Positions 42,207-50,900 of a DNA stretch of 64,000 nt are shown here, one piece after another. The notes under the pieces are model-generated. The model worked only from the letters and a program-made list of their open reading frames with translations, had not been told where the DNA came from and searched no databases. The DNA lies in the NCBI RefSeq assembly GCF_038396755.1, contig NZ_CP149822.1, forward strand, positions 2,108,001 through 2,172,000, read 5' to 3'. Source of the DNA: Chitinophaga pollutisoli. GTDB taxonomy: Bacteria; Bacteroidota; Bacteroidia; Chitinophagales; Chitinophagaceae. The position numbers and the translations under genes were made by a program. Numbering within the stretch: the first letter of the stretch is position 1; each line of letters starts with the position of its first letter.

Positions 42207-44453
42207 TTACAACATTTTCGGGCTGCGCTGTTTTTCGCCTTTGACGCGGAACAGGGCGGTGGTACGGCGGGGATCGCCTACGATCCAGACAACGTCGCCG
42301 GTTTCCAGGCGCATGTCGGAAATGGGGTTGAGGATGCGCTCCTCTCCTCTTTCCACGCCCACCACCATACTGTGGGCCATTTCACGGATGCCGGATTCCC
42401 GGATGGATTTGCCGTTTACGCCCGAGCCCTCCAGCACTTCGTAGCGGCGCAACTGTACCTGGGAGCGGGAGAACTGCTGATGCGGTTCGTGGTGCTCGAT
42501 GAACTGGCGGAACGCTTCGATCTGCTGGTCGGTCCCGATGACCTGCAGGCGGTCGCCCGGGAAGAGGCGCTCGTTTTTGGGCGGGATGGGAATGAGCCGG
42601 TCGCCCCGTTCGATCACCGCGATATTGATCCCGTATTTCTCCCGGAAGCCCAGCTGCTCGAGGGTACGGCCTACACCGTTCCAGTCGGCATGCACATGGA
42701 AGGAGGCCAGGTGGGCGTCCCAGGGGGCAAGTACCGGTCTGCGGGCGGCTTCCGCGGTTTCGCGGGCATTGTAGTTGGAGAGGAAACGTGCTTCCAGGCG
42801 GTCGTAGAACGTCTGGATCCTGCGGTTCATGATCAGTAAGATGCCGGTTATAAGCGCCGTGGCCGTGGCCGCCACGGTGAAGGAGAAGAACCGGGCGAGC
42901 ATGAAGCCCACCAGGAACACCGCCAGGCCGATGCGGATGCTTCGGAACAGCGTTAGCGGGCCTTTGTATTTGTTTTGCGTCCACAGGTTGGCGAAGGCTT
43001 TCGGCTGTATCTGGCGCACAGCCAGCGCCCAGAGGAACGGCAGCATCACCAGGAATGTAACGGCGGCGGTCACCATCTTGCCCCATTGGCCGCCGATGAG
43101 GTTATCCACGAAAGGCAGCACGTAAATGGAAGACAGGAGCCCCAGCGCCAGGATGATCACAGAGAACACCATGGCATTGAGCACATACCCTTTGAACAGC
43201 ACCTGCCAGTCGGAGGCTTGCGAAATCGTCTGCGCACCGGTACTGTAGCGGTCCAGCGAGGCTTTCCACTTCTGGGGTATGTATTTGTCGAGCCAGTTGT
43301 AGAAGGGATCGGCGACTTTGATCATGTACGGCGTGGTAAACGTGGTAACAGCAGATACAGCCACGGCAATTGGGTACAGGAAATCACTCGTAACATTGAG
43401 GTCACGGCCGAGGATGGCGATGATAAACGAGAACTCCCCGATCTGTGCAAGGCTCATACCGGCTTTCACGGAGGTTTTCAGCGGCTGGCCGGAGATTACG
43501 GCGCCCAGCGTGGTGCTGAAGGTTTTGCCCACGAGCGTCAACACCGTGATGATCACCACCGGAACGATATAGATCTGCAGCATCTTGGGATCGATCAGCA
43601 TACCGATCGAAACGAAAAAGATGGCGCCGAAAAGGTCTTTAACGGATTTGATAAGATGCTCGATTTTCTCCGCCTGCGTGGTTTCCGCGAGGATCGAGCC
43701 CATGATGAAGGCGCCAAGCGCCGGGGAGAACCCTACTTTCACCGCCAGCACTACCATCAGCAGGCACAAGGCAATGGAAGTGACGAGGAGCGTTTCTTCA
43801 CTCATCAGTTTCTTTGTCTTCTTCAACAAAGTCGGGATGAAAAATATACCACCGATGAACCAGAGCACGAGGAAGAACACGAGTTTCACGACGGCCATGA
43901 GCATTTCCGTACCGGCGAACTGCTGGCTTACCGCGAGGGTGGACAACAATACGAGCAACACGATGGCGATGAGGTCTTCCACAACCAGGATCCCGAATAC
44001 AAGCCCCGCGAACTTCTGGCCTTTCACACCCAGTTCTTCAAACGCGCGGATAATGATAGTGGTAGAGGAAACGGACAAAACACCGCCAAGGAAGATCGAG
44101 TCCATCGTATTCCATCCCATGAATTGCCCCGCCACATAACCGAACCCGAGCATCACCGCCACTTCCACAAACGCTGTGATCCCCGCGCTACCGCCCACTT
44201 TCATAAGCTTCTTAAAACTGAATTCCAGCCCCAGGCTGAACAGCAGGAAGATCACCCCGATCTCCGACCAAACCTTGATATTGCCTTCCTCCTGAACCGT
44301 GGGGAACAGGTGGAAATACGGCCCCACCAGGATGCCCGCAATCAGGTATCCCAGCACCAACGGCTGCTTTAATGCTTTAAAAATTAATGTGGTAACCGCC
44401 GCCGCACCCAAAATCAAGGCTAAGTCTGCAATCAGATTCGGAAAATGACCCAT
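42207..44453 (-). CDS. CPA2-family cation/proton antiporter with two RCK_C domains
   Basis: A 748-residue protein: about 12 membrane helices in a Na+/H+ exchanger (KefB/Kef-like) domain to about residue 400, a second hydrophobic part near 430-560 with four segments, then two TrkA_C (RCK_C) domains in tandem (about 580-670 and 672-745, e.g. ERLFPGDRLQVIGTDQQIEAF and MRLETGDVVWIVGD). The NAD-binding RCK_N domain normally between membrane part and RCK_C is absent, so regulation is probably by a small ligand or ion rather than NAD. It may keep K+ or pH balance. Transcribed just upstream of copA but probably unrelated. Confidence 0.85.
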   Translation of the reverse strand: MGHFPNLIADLALILGAAAVTTLIFKALKQPLVLGYLIAGILVGPYFHLFPTVQEEGNIKVWSEIGVIFLLFSLGLEFSFKKLMKVGGSAGITAFVEVAVMLGFGYVAGQFMGWNTMDSIFLGGVLSVSSTTIIIRAFEELGVKGQKFAGLVFGILVVEDLIAIVLLVLLSTLAVSQQFAGTEMLMAVVKLVFFLVLWFIGGIFFIPTLLKKTKKLMSEETLLVTSIALCLLMVVLAVKVGFSPALGAFIMGSILAETTQAEKIEHLIKSVKDLFGAIFFVSIGMLIDPKMLQIYIVPVVIITVLTLVGKTFSTTLGAVISGQPLKTSVKAGMSLAQIGEFSFIIAILGRDLNVTSDFLYPIAVAVSAVTTFTTPYMIKVADPFYNWLDKYIPQKWKASLDRYSTGAQTISQASDWQVLFKGYVLNAMVFSVIILALGLLSSIYVLPFVDNLIGGQWGKMVTAAVTFLVMLPFLWALAVRQIQPKAFANLWTQNKYKGPLTLFRSIRIGLAVFLVGFMLARFFSFTVAATATALITGILLIMNRRIQTFYDRLEARFLSNYNARETAEAARRPVLAPWDAHLASFHVHADWNGVGRTLEQLGFREKYGINIAVIERGDRLIPIPPKNERLFPGDRLQVIGTDQQIEAFRQFIEHHEPHQQFSRSQVQLRRYEVLEGSGVNGKSIRESGIREMAHSMVVGVERGEERILNPISDMRLETGDVVWIVGDPRRTTALFRVKGEKQRSPKML

Positions 44454-44530
44454 ACGCTCTTCTTATGTTAATATCTTTTTTATTGGAATATGGCTAAAAT
44501 AAATAAAAAAGACGGCAGTTCGATACAAAA

Positions 44531-44572
44531 CAGGACAGGGAATGCGCCCCTATGGCTACATTCCCTGTCCTG
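44531..44572 (-). terminator. Terminator of the kduI-GH88 operon
   Basis: A perfect 14-bp stem CAGGACAGGGAATG/CATTCCCTGTCCTG lies 28 bases after the GH88 stop and is followed on the minus strand by TTTTG. Confidence 0.8.
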
Positions 44573-44599
44573 AAAAGCATTTCGGCAACGAAATAAATA

Positions 44600-45799
44600 T
44601 TATTTGCCGGTCCACATTTTATAGCGGAGCAGCGCTTCGAGATAATAATAGTCGGCATACGACAGCGGTACATCGATTTCCGAATTCCCCGGCATCGATC
44701 CCGTGCTATGCATGAGAATGAAGTGGTTGTTTGCACCTTCCTTTGCGCGGTATGTTTCGCCGCTGAGGCTCACCAGCGCGTCGGCGCCGGCGTTCCAATA
44801 TCGTTTGGATTCCGTCTTATCCACATAACGGCTCAGTTCCAGCAGCGCGGAGGCCATTACCGCCCCGGCGGATGCGTCGCGGATGGCGTTCGGAATTTCC
44901 GGCGCGTCGTAATCGTAATAAGGAATGAGATCGGCCGGCATGTTCGGGTGATTGAGCATGTAATCCGCGATGTGGCGCGCCTGATCGAGGTAGGCTTTAT
45001 CTTTCGTTTCGCGGTACATCATGGTGTAACCATACAAACCCCAGGCCTGCCCGCGGCTCCAGGCCGACGCATCTGAATGGCCCTGGTGCGTCTTCTTGGC
45101 CAGCACCTGGCCGGTGGCCGTGTCGTAATCGATCACATGGTAAGAGCTGTAATCGTCGCGGAAATGATTTTTGATGGTCGTGTTCGCGTGGTTCACCGCG
45201 ATGGTGGCGAAGTTTTTATCGCCGCTTTCCTTCGCCGCCCACATGAGCATTTCCAGGTTCATCATGTTATCGATGATCACGGGGCACTTCCACCCGGCGT
45301 GGTCCCAGCTGCGGATGGCGCCGATGGCAGGTTTGTACCGTTTGATGAGCGATGTGGAACTGGTAAGGAGGATGCGGCGGGCGGCTGTATCCTTCGTGAG
45401 CCGGAGGTCGTTACCGAAGCTGCAGTACATGAGGAAGCCCAGATCGTGGGTATTGGTCCTGAATTGATTGGCTAACAAATGCTGCTGGCGCTTTTCGGCT
45501 TCCGCGCGGAAAGCGGGGTCGCCGGTGGCTTCGAAGAGGTACCAGCAGGAACCGGGGTAGAAACCGGCTGTCCACCAATTGTACTTCGCGGTCATAAGGC
45601 TGCCGTCTTTGTTGGTGGATCGGGGAAAGAGGGAATCGGGCACGGCCGTCATCATCCCTTTGTATTGCCTGGCGGAGAAAGCGAGGCTTTCGTTCACGAG
45701 GGCCTTCATGGCCTTTTTGCTCACTTTCGTTTGTGCGAAAGCGGCCGTGGATGTGGATAAGAGTAATGCTAAGACAAGTCGTTTCATAAAGTGGATCAT
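44600..45799 (-). CDS. GH88 unsaturated glucuronyl/galacturonyl hydrolase (operon copy)
   Basis: 399 residues from the ATG at 45799, which overlaps the LacI stop as ATGA; a start at 45787 (MKRLVLALLL) gives the same signal peptide, cleaved near AAFAQ. GH88 marks match the copy at 17511: NWWTAGFYPGSCWYLFE, CPVIIDNMMNLEMLMWA and HSDASAWSRGQAWGLYG. It removes 4,5-unsaturated uronate from lyase products in the periplasm and so feeds KduI/KduD, whose genes are in the same operon. It is the last of five genes before a strong terminator. Confidence 0.92.
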   Translation of the reverse strand: MIHFMKRLVLALLLSTSTAAFAQTKVSKKAMKALVNESLAFSARQYKGMMTAVPDSLFPRSTNKDGSLMTAKYNWWTAGFYPGSCWYLFEATGDPAFRAEAEKRQQHLLANQFRTNTHDLGFLMYCSFGNDLRLTKDTAARRILLTSSTSLIKRYKPAIGAIRSWDHAGWKCPVIIDNMMNLEMLMWAAKESGDKNFATIAVNHANTTIKNHFRDDYSSYHVIDYDTATGQVLAKKTHQGHSDASAWSRGQAWGLYGYTMMYRETKDKAYLDQARHIADYMLNHPNMPADLIPYYDYDAPEIPNAIRDASAGAVMASALLELSRYVDKTESKRYWNAGADALVSLSGETYRAKEGANNHFILMHSTGSMPGNSEIDVPLSYADYYYLEALLRYKMWTGK

Positions 45800-46839
45800 T
45801 TTTTCTTTTTCGGCGATCCCGCACTCGACTCGCGCGCCACCAGCTGGATCGGAACGATCTCCTGAGGGTGCCTGTAGGTGTTGGGATGCCGGGTCTGGAT
45901 AAGGTCCATCAGTGCGGACACTACCCTTTCGCCCATCGTGGCGGGGAACTGGTCGACCGACGAGATGGAAGGCGTCACGATTTCGGTGCGCGGATCGTTG
46001 GAATAACCGACAATCTTCACGTCTTCCGGCACGCGGATATTGTGCTTCCTGCAATATTCGAGGATCGTGATGGCCGTGGTGTCGTTGGTGGCGAAAACGC
46101 CATCCGGGTAGGGTTGCTGCGCGAAAATCTTCTCCGCAGTGGCCAATGCATTTTCCCGGCTCAGTTCATGGAAGAAGACGCGTTGCTTCTTAAACGGGAT
46201 CTTATGCTGCTGCAGGGCGTTTTTATAGCCCGCCAGCCTTTCCACGTACAGGTTGCAGGAAAGCGGGCCGGAAATATGCACGATGTCCTTACAGCCCTGT
46301 TCGATGAGGTGCTGCGTGGCGGTGAAGCCCCCCAGGAAATCGTCGCCCTTGATCACTTTCGCCTGGTAATCGCGCGGTGTGCGGTCGAAGAAGACAACGG
46401 GAATGTTGTTTTGCTTGAAGATATCGAAGTGGGAGAAGTCCGTCGTGGAAAGCGTGGCGGAAACGGCCAAACCATCGACGCGTGCGGAGTACAGCGTATT
46501 GGCCAGCTGCTGTTCCTGCTCAAGGGAGTCGTTGCTCTGGCAGATGATCAGGTGGTAACCATATTCCTGGAGCTTGTTCTGCACCACGGTGGTGATGGCC
46601 GCGGGGAAGAACATGGATATCCTCGGGATGATGAGCCCGATAGTCCTGCTCTTGTTGTTCCGCAACCCTGCCGCCATGGCATTGGGCCGGTAGCCCAGTT
46701 TCCGGGCCATTTTCCTTACTTTTTCCTTGGTTTTGGCGCTGATGTTGGGATGATCATTCAGTGCGCGGGAAACGGTGGAAACGGAGAGCCCCAGCTCTTC
46801 GGCGATATCCACGATAGTTTTTTCAGAACGTACGGACAT
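45796..46839 (-). CDS. LacI family regulator of the uronate operon
   Basis: 347 residues from 46839 (MSVRSEKTIVDIAEELG). HTH: IVDIAEELGLSVSTVSRALNDHP; hinge YRPNAMAAGLRNNKSRTIGL; sensor domain with VDGLAVSATLS, GVFATNDTTAITILEYC and SVDQFPATMGERVVSAL. It is the fourth gene of the kduI-GH105-kduD-lacI-GH88 operon, 13 bases after kduD and overlapping GH88. The palindrome TGCAAACGTTTGCA before the operon and before three other loci is its probable operator, which makes it autoregulated. The inducer is probably KDG or an unsaturated uronate, by analogy with KdgR-type control. Confidence 0.92.
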   Translation of the reverse strand: MSVRSEKTIVDIAEELGLSVSTVSRALNDHPNISAKTKEKVRKMARKLGYRPNAMAAGLRNNKSRTIGLIIPRISMFFPAAITTVVQNKLQEYGYHLIICQSNDSLEQEQQLANTLYSARVDGLAVSATLSTTDFSHFDIFKQNNIPVVFFDRTPRDYQAKVIKGDDFLGGFTATQHLIEQGCKDIVHISGPLSCNLYVERLAGYKNALQQHKIPFKKQRVFFHELSRENALATAEKIFAQQPYPDGVFATNDTTAITILEYCRKHNIRVPEDVKIVGYSNDPRTEIVTPSISSVDQFPATMGERVVSALMDLIQTRHPNTYRHPQEIVPIQLVARESSAGSPKKKK

Positions 46840-46852
46840 ACAATTGTTTGAT

Positions 46853-47623
46853 TTATCGGCCCATCCAGCCACCGTCTACCGTCATAACCGTTCCGTGCAT
46901 ATAGGCGGATGCGCCGGAGGCGAGGAACACGACAGGACCTTTAAAATCTTCCGGCTCGCCCCATCTCCCGGCGGGGATACGGTCCAGGATGCCCTGGCTG
47001 CGCTTCTCGTCGGCGCGCAAAGCGGCGGTGTTATCCGTGGAAATATACCCCGGTGCGATGGCGTTCACATTCACGCCGCGGCCCGCCCATTCGTTGGCGA
47101 AAGCCTTGGTCAACTGCCCGACGGCGCCTTTGCTGGCCGCATATCCCGGCACATTGATGCCACCCTGGAAAGTTAACAGCGATGCGGTAAAAATCACTTT
47201 CCCGCTGCCGCGCTCCACCATTTTTTTGCCGATCTCCCGTGTGAGGATGAATTGCGCCGTCTGGTTGATGGCGATCACTTCGTCCCAAAACGCATCGGGG
47301 TGCTCGGCGGCGGGTTTGCGCATGATGGTGCCGGCGTTGTTCACTAAAATGTCGATAACCGGAAAATCCTGCTGGACTGCCGCAATAAATGTATACAAAG
47401 AGTCCCGCTTCCCAAAATCGCATTGGTAAGCTTTGAACTTCCTGCCGGTATCCGTAACGGCTTTTTCCACCTCGCTGCCGGAAAGCTCCAGGGAAGCCGA
47501 AACACCGATAACGTCCGCGCCCGCTTCCGCCAGCGCCACGGCCATGGCCTTCCCGATCCCGCGTTTGCAGCCGGTAACGAGAGCCGTTTTGCCTTTGAGG
47601 CTGAATTGGTCAAATATGGACAT
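46853..47623 (-). CDS. kduD: 2-dehydro-3-deoxy-D-gluconate 5-dehydrogenase
   Basis: A 256-residue short-chain dehydrogenase that reduces 2,5-diketo-3-deoxygluconate to KDG. NAD site TGCKRGIGKAM, NNAG (ILVNNAGTIMR), catalytic Tyr/Lys in PGYAASKGAVG, and the KduD signature at the C-terminus AYMHGTVMTVDGGWMGR. Length is standard. It lies 18 bases after the GH105 gene and with kduI in the same operon, which supports the specific assignment within the large SDR family. Confidence 0.92.
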   Translation of the reverse strand: MSIFDQFSLKGKTALVTGCKRGIGKAMAVALAEAGADVIGVSASLELSGSEVEKAVTDTGRKFKAYQCDFGKRDSLYTFIAAVQQDFPVIDILVNNAGTIMRKPAAEHPDAFWDEVIAINQTAQFILTREIGKKMVERGSGKVIFTASLLTFQGGINVPGYAASKGAVGQLTKAFANEWAGRGVNVNAIAPGYISTDNTAALRADEKRSQGILDRIPAGRWGEPEDFKGPVVFLASGASAYMHGTVMTVDGGWMGR

Positions 47624-47641
47624 AATGCCTGTTTTTCAAAT

Positions 47642-49816
47642 TTAATAAATCCGTACCTGTACGGGTTTCCTGAGCTTTTGCGCTTCCTGGCGGAGGTAAT
47701 GGAACCATTCGCCGGCGTTGGTGATACGCCCGGCCTTGTCCCAGGCGCCACCGGTATAATACACGACTTTGTTGCTCCCGGTTGCGGCAGGCACGATGGA
47801 CAGCAGGTGCCCTTTTTCCATGGCCATTTCCTTCACGGGCGTTACCATCACCACCCCGATGCCGGTGGTGCCGTCTTTGGCGGTGGCCGGTTCCCAATAT
47901 CCCATGACGCCGTCCTGCTCCCGGAAGTATTCGGTCCCGGGGGCTTTGCGCTTCACGATGCCCACCGCCGCGGTGAGGGGCGCGGAATATGTGGCTTCCA
48001 TCCGGGAAAGCTGACTGTGTGCGTCGATCGAAACGCGCTTGGTTACGCTTACCGTTTTGCCGGCAGCGGTCCAGGGGTCGTAGGTCAGTTCGAAAGTGGT
48101 GCGCAGCGCGCCGCTGTCGAGCATACGGTGGCCGGAGTAGTTCCGGGAATGCCAGATGCTGTCCGCCGTGTAGGGCGCGATGCCGCCCGCGCCCAGCGTG
48201 AAGCCTACGCTGTATTGGTCGAGGCCTTCCCCTTCGTCTTTATGGTAATTCGGGCGCTTATACCAGCTGTTGATGATCATTTTTTCGGTGCGCTTGTTCC
48301 AGAAATCTACGCCATAGGCATTTTGCTTCGGTTCGGATTCCAGCGCGCGGCCGTACATGCGGAAGGCCACGCGGTCGTTCTCCCAGGCAAAATCATCGAG
48401 GCGCTCGGCGATGTATCGGCCGTACGTCTTTGTTTCCACGGGGGCGGGAACGCCTTCCGCGAAAGTGAGGATCGCGCGGCCGCCGGGCGCCAGGGGTGCG
48501 TCTACGAGGATACTGAGGGGTTGTTTGCCGCCTTCGGTGATCAGCTGGTACGGGATTTCTTTACCGGTGAGCGCGTTGAGGATTTTGAAAGGGCCTCTGC
48601 GCAGGGGTTTCCATTTGGCGGCCACCGTGGCGTAATCCAGTTCGGACAGGTGTGCTACGGCCCCCGCGGGATTATACAGCTCCACGGTAATGGGGAATTT
48701 CTGTTCCGCCAGCGTCATTTTCAAGATTTCGGAACCGGCCAGCAGGAACGCTCCTACCCCGTACACTTCCGTGTCGTCGAAGGTTGTTTTACCGGGGGAA
48801 TCTGCGATCTTTTGTACAAATCCCAGCTTCCCGTCGGGGTGTACGCTGCCTTGCAAAGCGTTCCAGGCTTTCACAAGCACCGTCCTGAATTCCTTTTTCG
48901 GCAACAGGCCATTATTCACGCCCCAGGCCATAGCATACAGGAAAAACCCTGTTCCGCTCGTTTCCTTCGAGGGATAACTGTCCATATCGAGGAGAGCGGC
49001 ATGCCAGGTGCCATCGGCGTGCTGGAGGCCCGCCAGGCGCGTGGCCATGTCTTTGAATTGTTTTTCAAATGCGGGCCGGGAAGGATGATTGGCGGGCATG
49101 TTGACGAGCATGCGTACCAGGCCGCCCATCACCCAACCATTCCCGCGGCTCCAGAACACGCTGGCGCCGTTGCTTTCCTTTTTATCGAAATAGCGGGCGT
49201 CGCGGTAATAGAGGCGTTCTTCTTTATTGTAAAGGAAATCGGAGGTTTTCCACCAAAGTTTCACGGCCGTTTCCAGGTACGAAGGGTCGCCGGTGGCGGT
49301 GGAAAGATACGCCAGCGCGGGAGGGCCCATAAACAGCGCGTCGCACCAGGCCCATTCACGCAGGTGGACGTGGTTTTTCCAGTCCAGCGGCTCGTTGTGC
49401 GGCAGGCTGCCGATACTGTCGGCCAATGCGCGCCAGCGGCGTATCATGGGCTCCTCGTCGTATATGCGGTAGAGCTGGGCGTACAATTGGCCTACACAGT
49501 AATCGTCGGCGAAAAGCCGCCGCGGACCGGTATTCCAGTCGTTATCCGCTGATATTCTCACCAGCCGTTCAAAATTCGCGGGATCGTTGGCAATCTCCGC
49601 ATGAGCGAAGGCGCCGGCGTAGAGGGCGCCGTTGGTCCAGTCCCATTTCTGCCAGGTCCAGCCTTTGCGCTCCAGGTTTTTGAATTGCCAGTTGTTTACT
49701 TTTTTCATGTAGGAAAAAATGCTGTCGGCCGACAGTTTTTCCTGGGCGCTGGCGGGCGAGGCCAAACCCGCGCCGATGGCGCCTGCGAGGCACCATTTCT
49801 TCCATGTATTGCGCAT
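47642..49816 (-). CDS. GH105 unsaturated rhamnogalacturonyl hydrolase fused to a DUF4861 domain
   Basis: A 724-residue exported protein with signal peptide near AGLASPASAQ. The first 360 residues are a GH105 (YteR-like) alpha/alpha barrel: DDYCVGQLYAQLYRIY, CDALFMGPPALAYLS, FWSRGNGWVMGGLVRML and FDDTEVYGVGAFLLAGSE. The remaining 350 residues match the DUF4861 type, beta-rich, seen with pectin enzymes (YGVDFWNKRTEKMIINSWY). GH105 removes unsaturated galacturonate from rhamnogalacturonan oligosaccharides; the DUF4861 part may bind or cleave another piece of the substrate. Second gene of the operon, 9 bases after kduI. Confidence 0.88.
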   Translation of the reverse strand: MRNTWKKWCLAGAIGAGLASPASAQEKLSADSIFSYMKKVNNWQFKNLERKGWTWQKWDWTNGALYAGAFAHAEIANDPANFERLVRISADNDWNTGPRRLFADDYCVGQLYAQLYRIYDEEPMIRRWRALADSIGSLPHNEPLDWKNHVHLREWAWCDALFMGPPALAYLSTATGDPSYLETAVKLWWKTSDFLYNKEERLYYRDARYFDKKESNGASVFWSRGNGWVMGGLVRMLVNMPANHPSRPAFEKQFKDMATRLAGLQHADGTWHAALLDMDSYPSKETSGTGFFLYAMAWGVNNGLLPKKEFRTVLVKAWNALQGSVHPDGKLGFVQKIADSPGKTTFDDTEVYGVGAFLLAGSEILKMTLAEQKFPITVELYNPAGAVAHLSELDYATVAAKWKPLRRGPFKILNALTGKEIPYQLITEGGKQPLSILVDAPLAPGGRAILTFAEGVPAPVETKTYGRYIAERLDDFAWENDRVAFRMYGRALESEPKQNAYGVDFWNKRTEKMIINSWYKRPNYHKDEGEGLDQYSVGFTLGAGGIAPYTADSIWHSRNYSGHRMLDSGALRTTFELTYDPWTAAGKTVSVTKRVSIDAHSQLSRMEATYSAPLTAAVGIVKRKAPGTEYFREQDGVMGYWEPATAKDGTTGIGVVMVTPVKEMAMEKGHLLSIVPAATGSNKVVYYTGGAWDKAGRITNAGEWFHYLRQEAQKLRKPVQVRIY

Positions 49817-49825
49817 AAGCTTGCG

Positions 49826-50671
49826 TTATCTTAAATCGGTGATGGCGCAATGATCCATGTCGCCGTAATCGAGGTTTTCGCCGGCCATGCCCCAGATGAA
49901 GGTGTAGCTGCTGGTTCCGGCGCCGGAGTGGATGGACCAGGGTGGTGAAATCACGGCCTGGTTGTTTTGCATCCAGATGTGGCGGGTTTCCTGAGGCTGG
50001 CCCCAGAAGTGGCAAACGGCCTGGCCTTGCGGCACTTCGAAGTAGAAATACACTTCCATGCGTCGGTCGTGGGTGTGCGCGGGCATAGTGTTCCAGGTGT
50101 TGCCGGGCTTGAGTTCGGTCATGCCCATTTGCAGCTGGCAGGTTGGAATAACGGAATTGACGAGCAGCTTGTTGATCGTGCGGTGGTTGGCGGTTTCCTG
50201 TGCGCCGAGGGTTACCACTTCCGCATCTGCTTTAGTGACGCGGCGGGTGGGATAGGTCACGTGCGCGGGGGTGGAATTGAGATAGAACAGCGCGGGCGCT
50301 GCGGCATCGGCGCTGGCGAACACCACCTGGCGCTTGCCTTTCCCGATGTAGAGCGCGTCTTTATTCCCCAGTTCAAAGGTTTCACCGTCTACCGTTACGG
50401 TACCGGCTCCGCCAACGTTGATGATTCCAAGCTCGCGGCGTTCCAGGAAGTATTCCGCTTTGAGGGGATCGGGGGATCCCAGCGGCAACGGGGCGGCAAC
50501 GGGCATGGCGCCGCCGGTGATGAAACGGTCGTAATGACTGTAAACCAGGCGGATATTGCCGGCTTCAAACAACGTGGCAATGTGCAGGGCTTCACGCGAT
50601 TGGGCGGTATCCCAGGTTTTGGCTTCTGCAGGACTGGCGGCGTACCTCGTTTCGATATGCGTGCTCATCAA
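49826..50671 (-). CDS. kduI: 5-dehydro-4-deoxy-D-glucuronate isomerase
   Basis: A 281-residue cupin enzyme that isomerises 5-keto-4-deoxyuronate to 2,5-diketo-3-deoxygluconate. The metal site PAHTHDRRMEVYFYFEVPQG gives His, His and Glu, with the fourth ligand His in SPPWSIHSGAGTSSY. Length equals that of the bacterial KduI family. First gene of the five-gene minus-strand operon. A LacI-type palindrome lies 86 bases before the start, shared with the divergent uxaA gene. Confidence 0.95.
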   Translation of the reverse strand: MMSTHIETRYAASPAEAKTWDTAQSREALHIATLFEAGNIRLVYSHYDRFITGGAMPVAAPLPLGSPDPLKAEYFLERRELGIINVGGAGTVTVDGETFELGNKDALYIGKGKRQVVFASADAAAPALFYLNSTPAHVTYPTRRVTKADAEVVTLGAQETANHRTINKLLVNSVIPTCQLQMGMTELKPGNTWNTMPAHTHDRRMEVYFYFEVPQGQAVCHFWGQPQETRHIWMQNNQAVISPPWSIHSGAGTSSYTFIWGMAGENLDYGDMDHCAITDLR

Positions 50672-50756
50672 TAAGGATGTTTTTAGATGTGTGCGAAATT
50701 TGTAATGAAAAAATTCGTGGATTCAAGGAGGGAAGTTACATAAGTTCAATGAAATC

Positions 50757-50770
50757 TGCAAACGTTTGCA
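50757..50770. promoter_or_regulatory. LacI-type operator between kduI and uxaA
   Basis: A second exact TGCAAACGTTTGCA, placed so that one regulator can act on both divergent transcripts. Confidence 0.7.
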
Positions 50771-50814
50771 TAAAGATTAACAGGGAGTTTGGGCGGGATG
50801 GCGGAAGGAAATGT

Positions 50815-50822
50815 TAACTTTG
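50815..50822 (+). promoter_or_regulatory. -7 element of the uxaA promoter
   Basis: TAACTTTG matches TAnnTTTG, 79 bases before the uxaA start. A TTTG at about 50788 is 23 bases upstream, slightly more than the usual spacing. Confidence 0.5.
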
Positions 50823-50827
50823 TATCA

Positions 50828-50869
50828 GCGTTAATATTAAATCATGAAAATAGTGGATAGTATTAACGC
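50828..50869 (+). promoter_or_regulatory. Inverted repeat in the uxaA leader
   Basis: GCGTTAATATT (50828-50838) and AGTATTAACGC (50859-50869) pair over 10 of 11 bases with a 20-base spacer. It begins 6 bases after the -7 element, so it would be in the leader mRNA or act as an operator at the transcription start. Confidence 0.45.
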
Positions 50870-50900
50870 GGCTTTCTCAAATGGTCTATTTTAGCGTATC

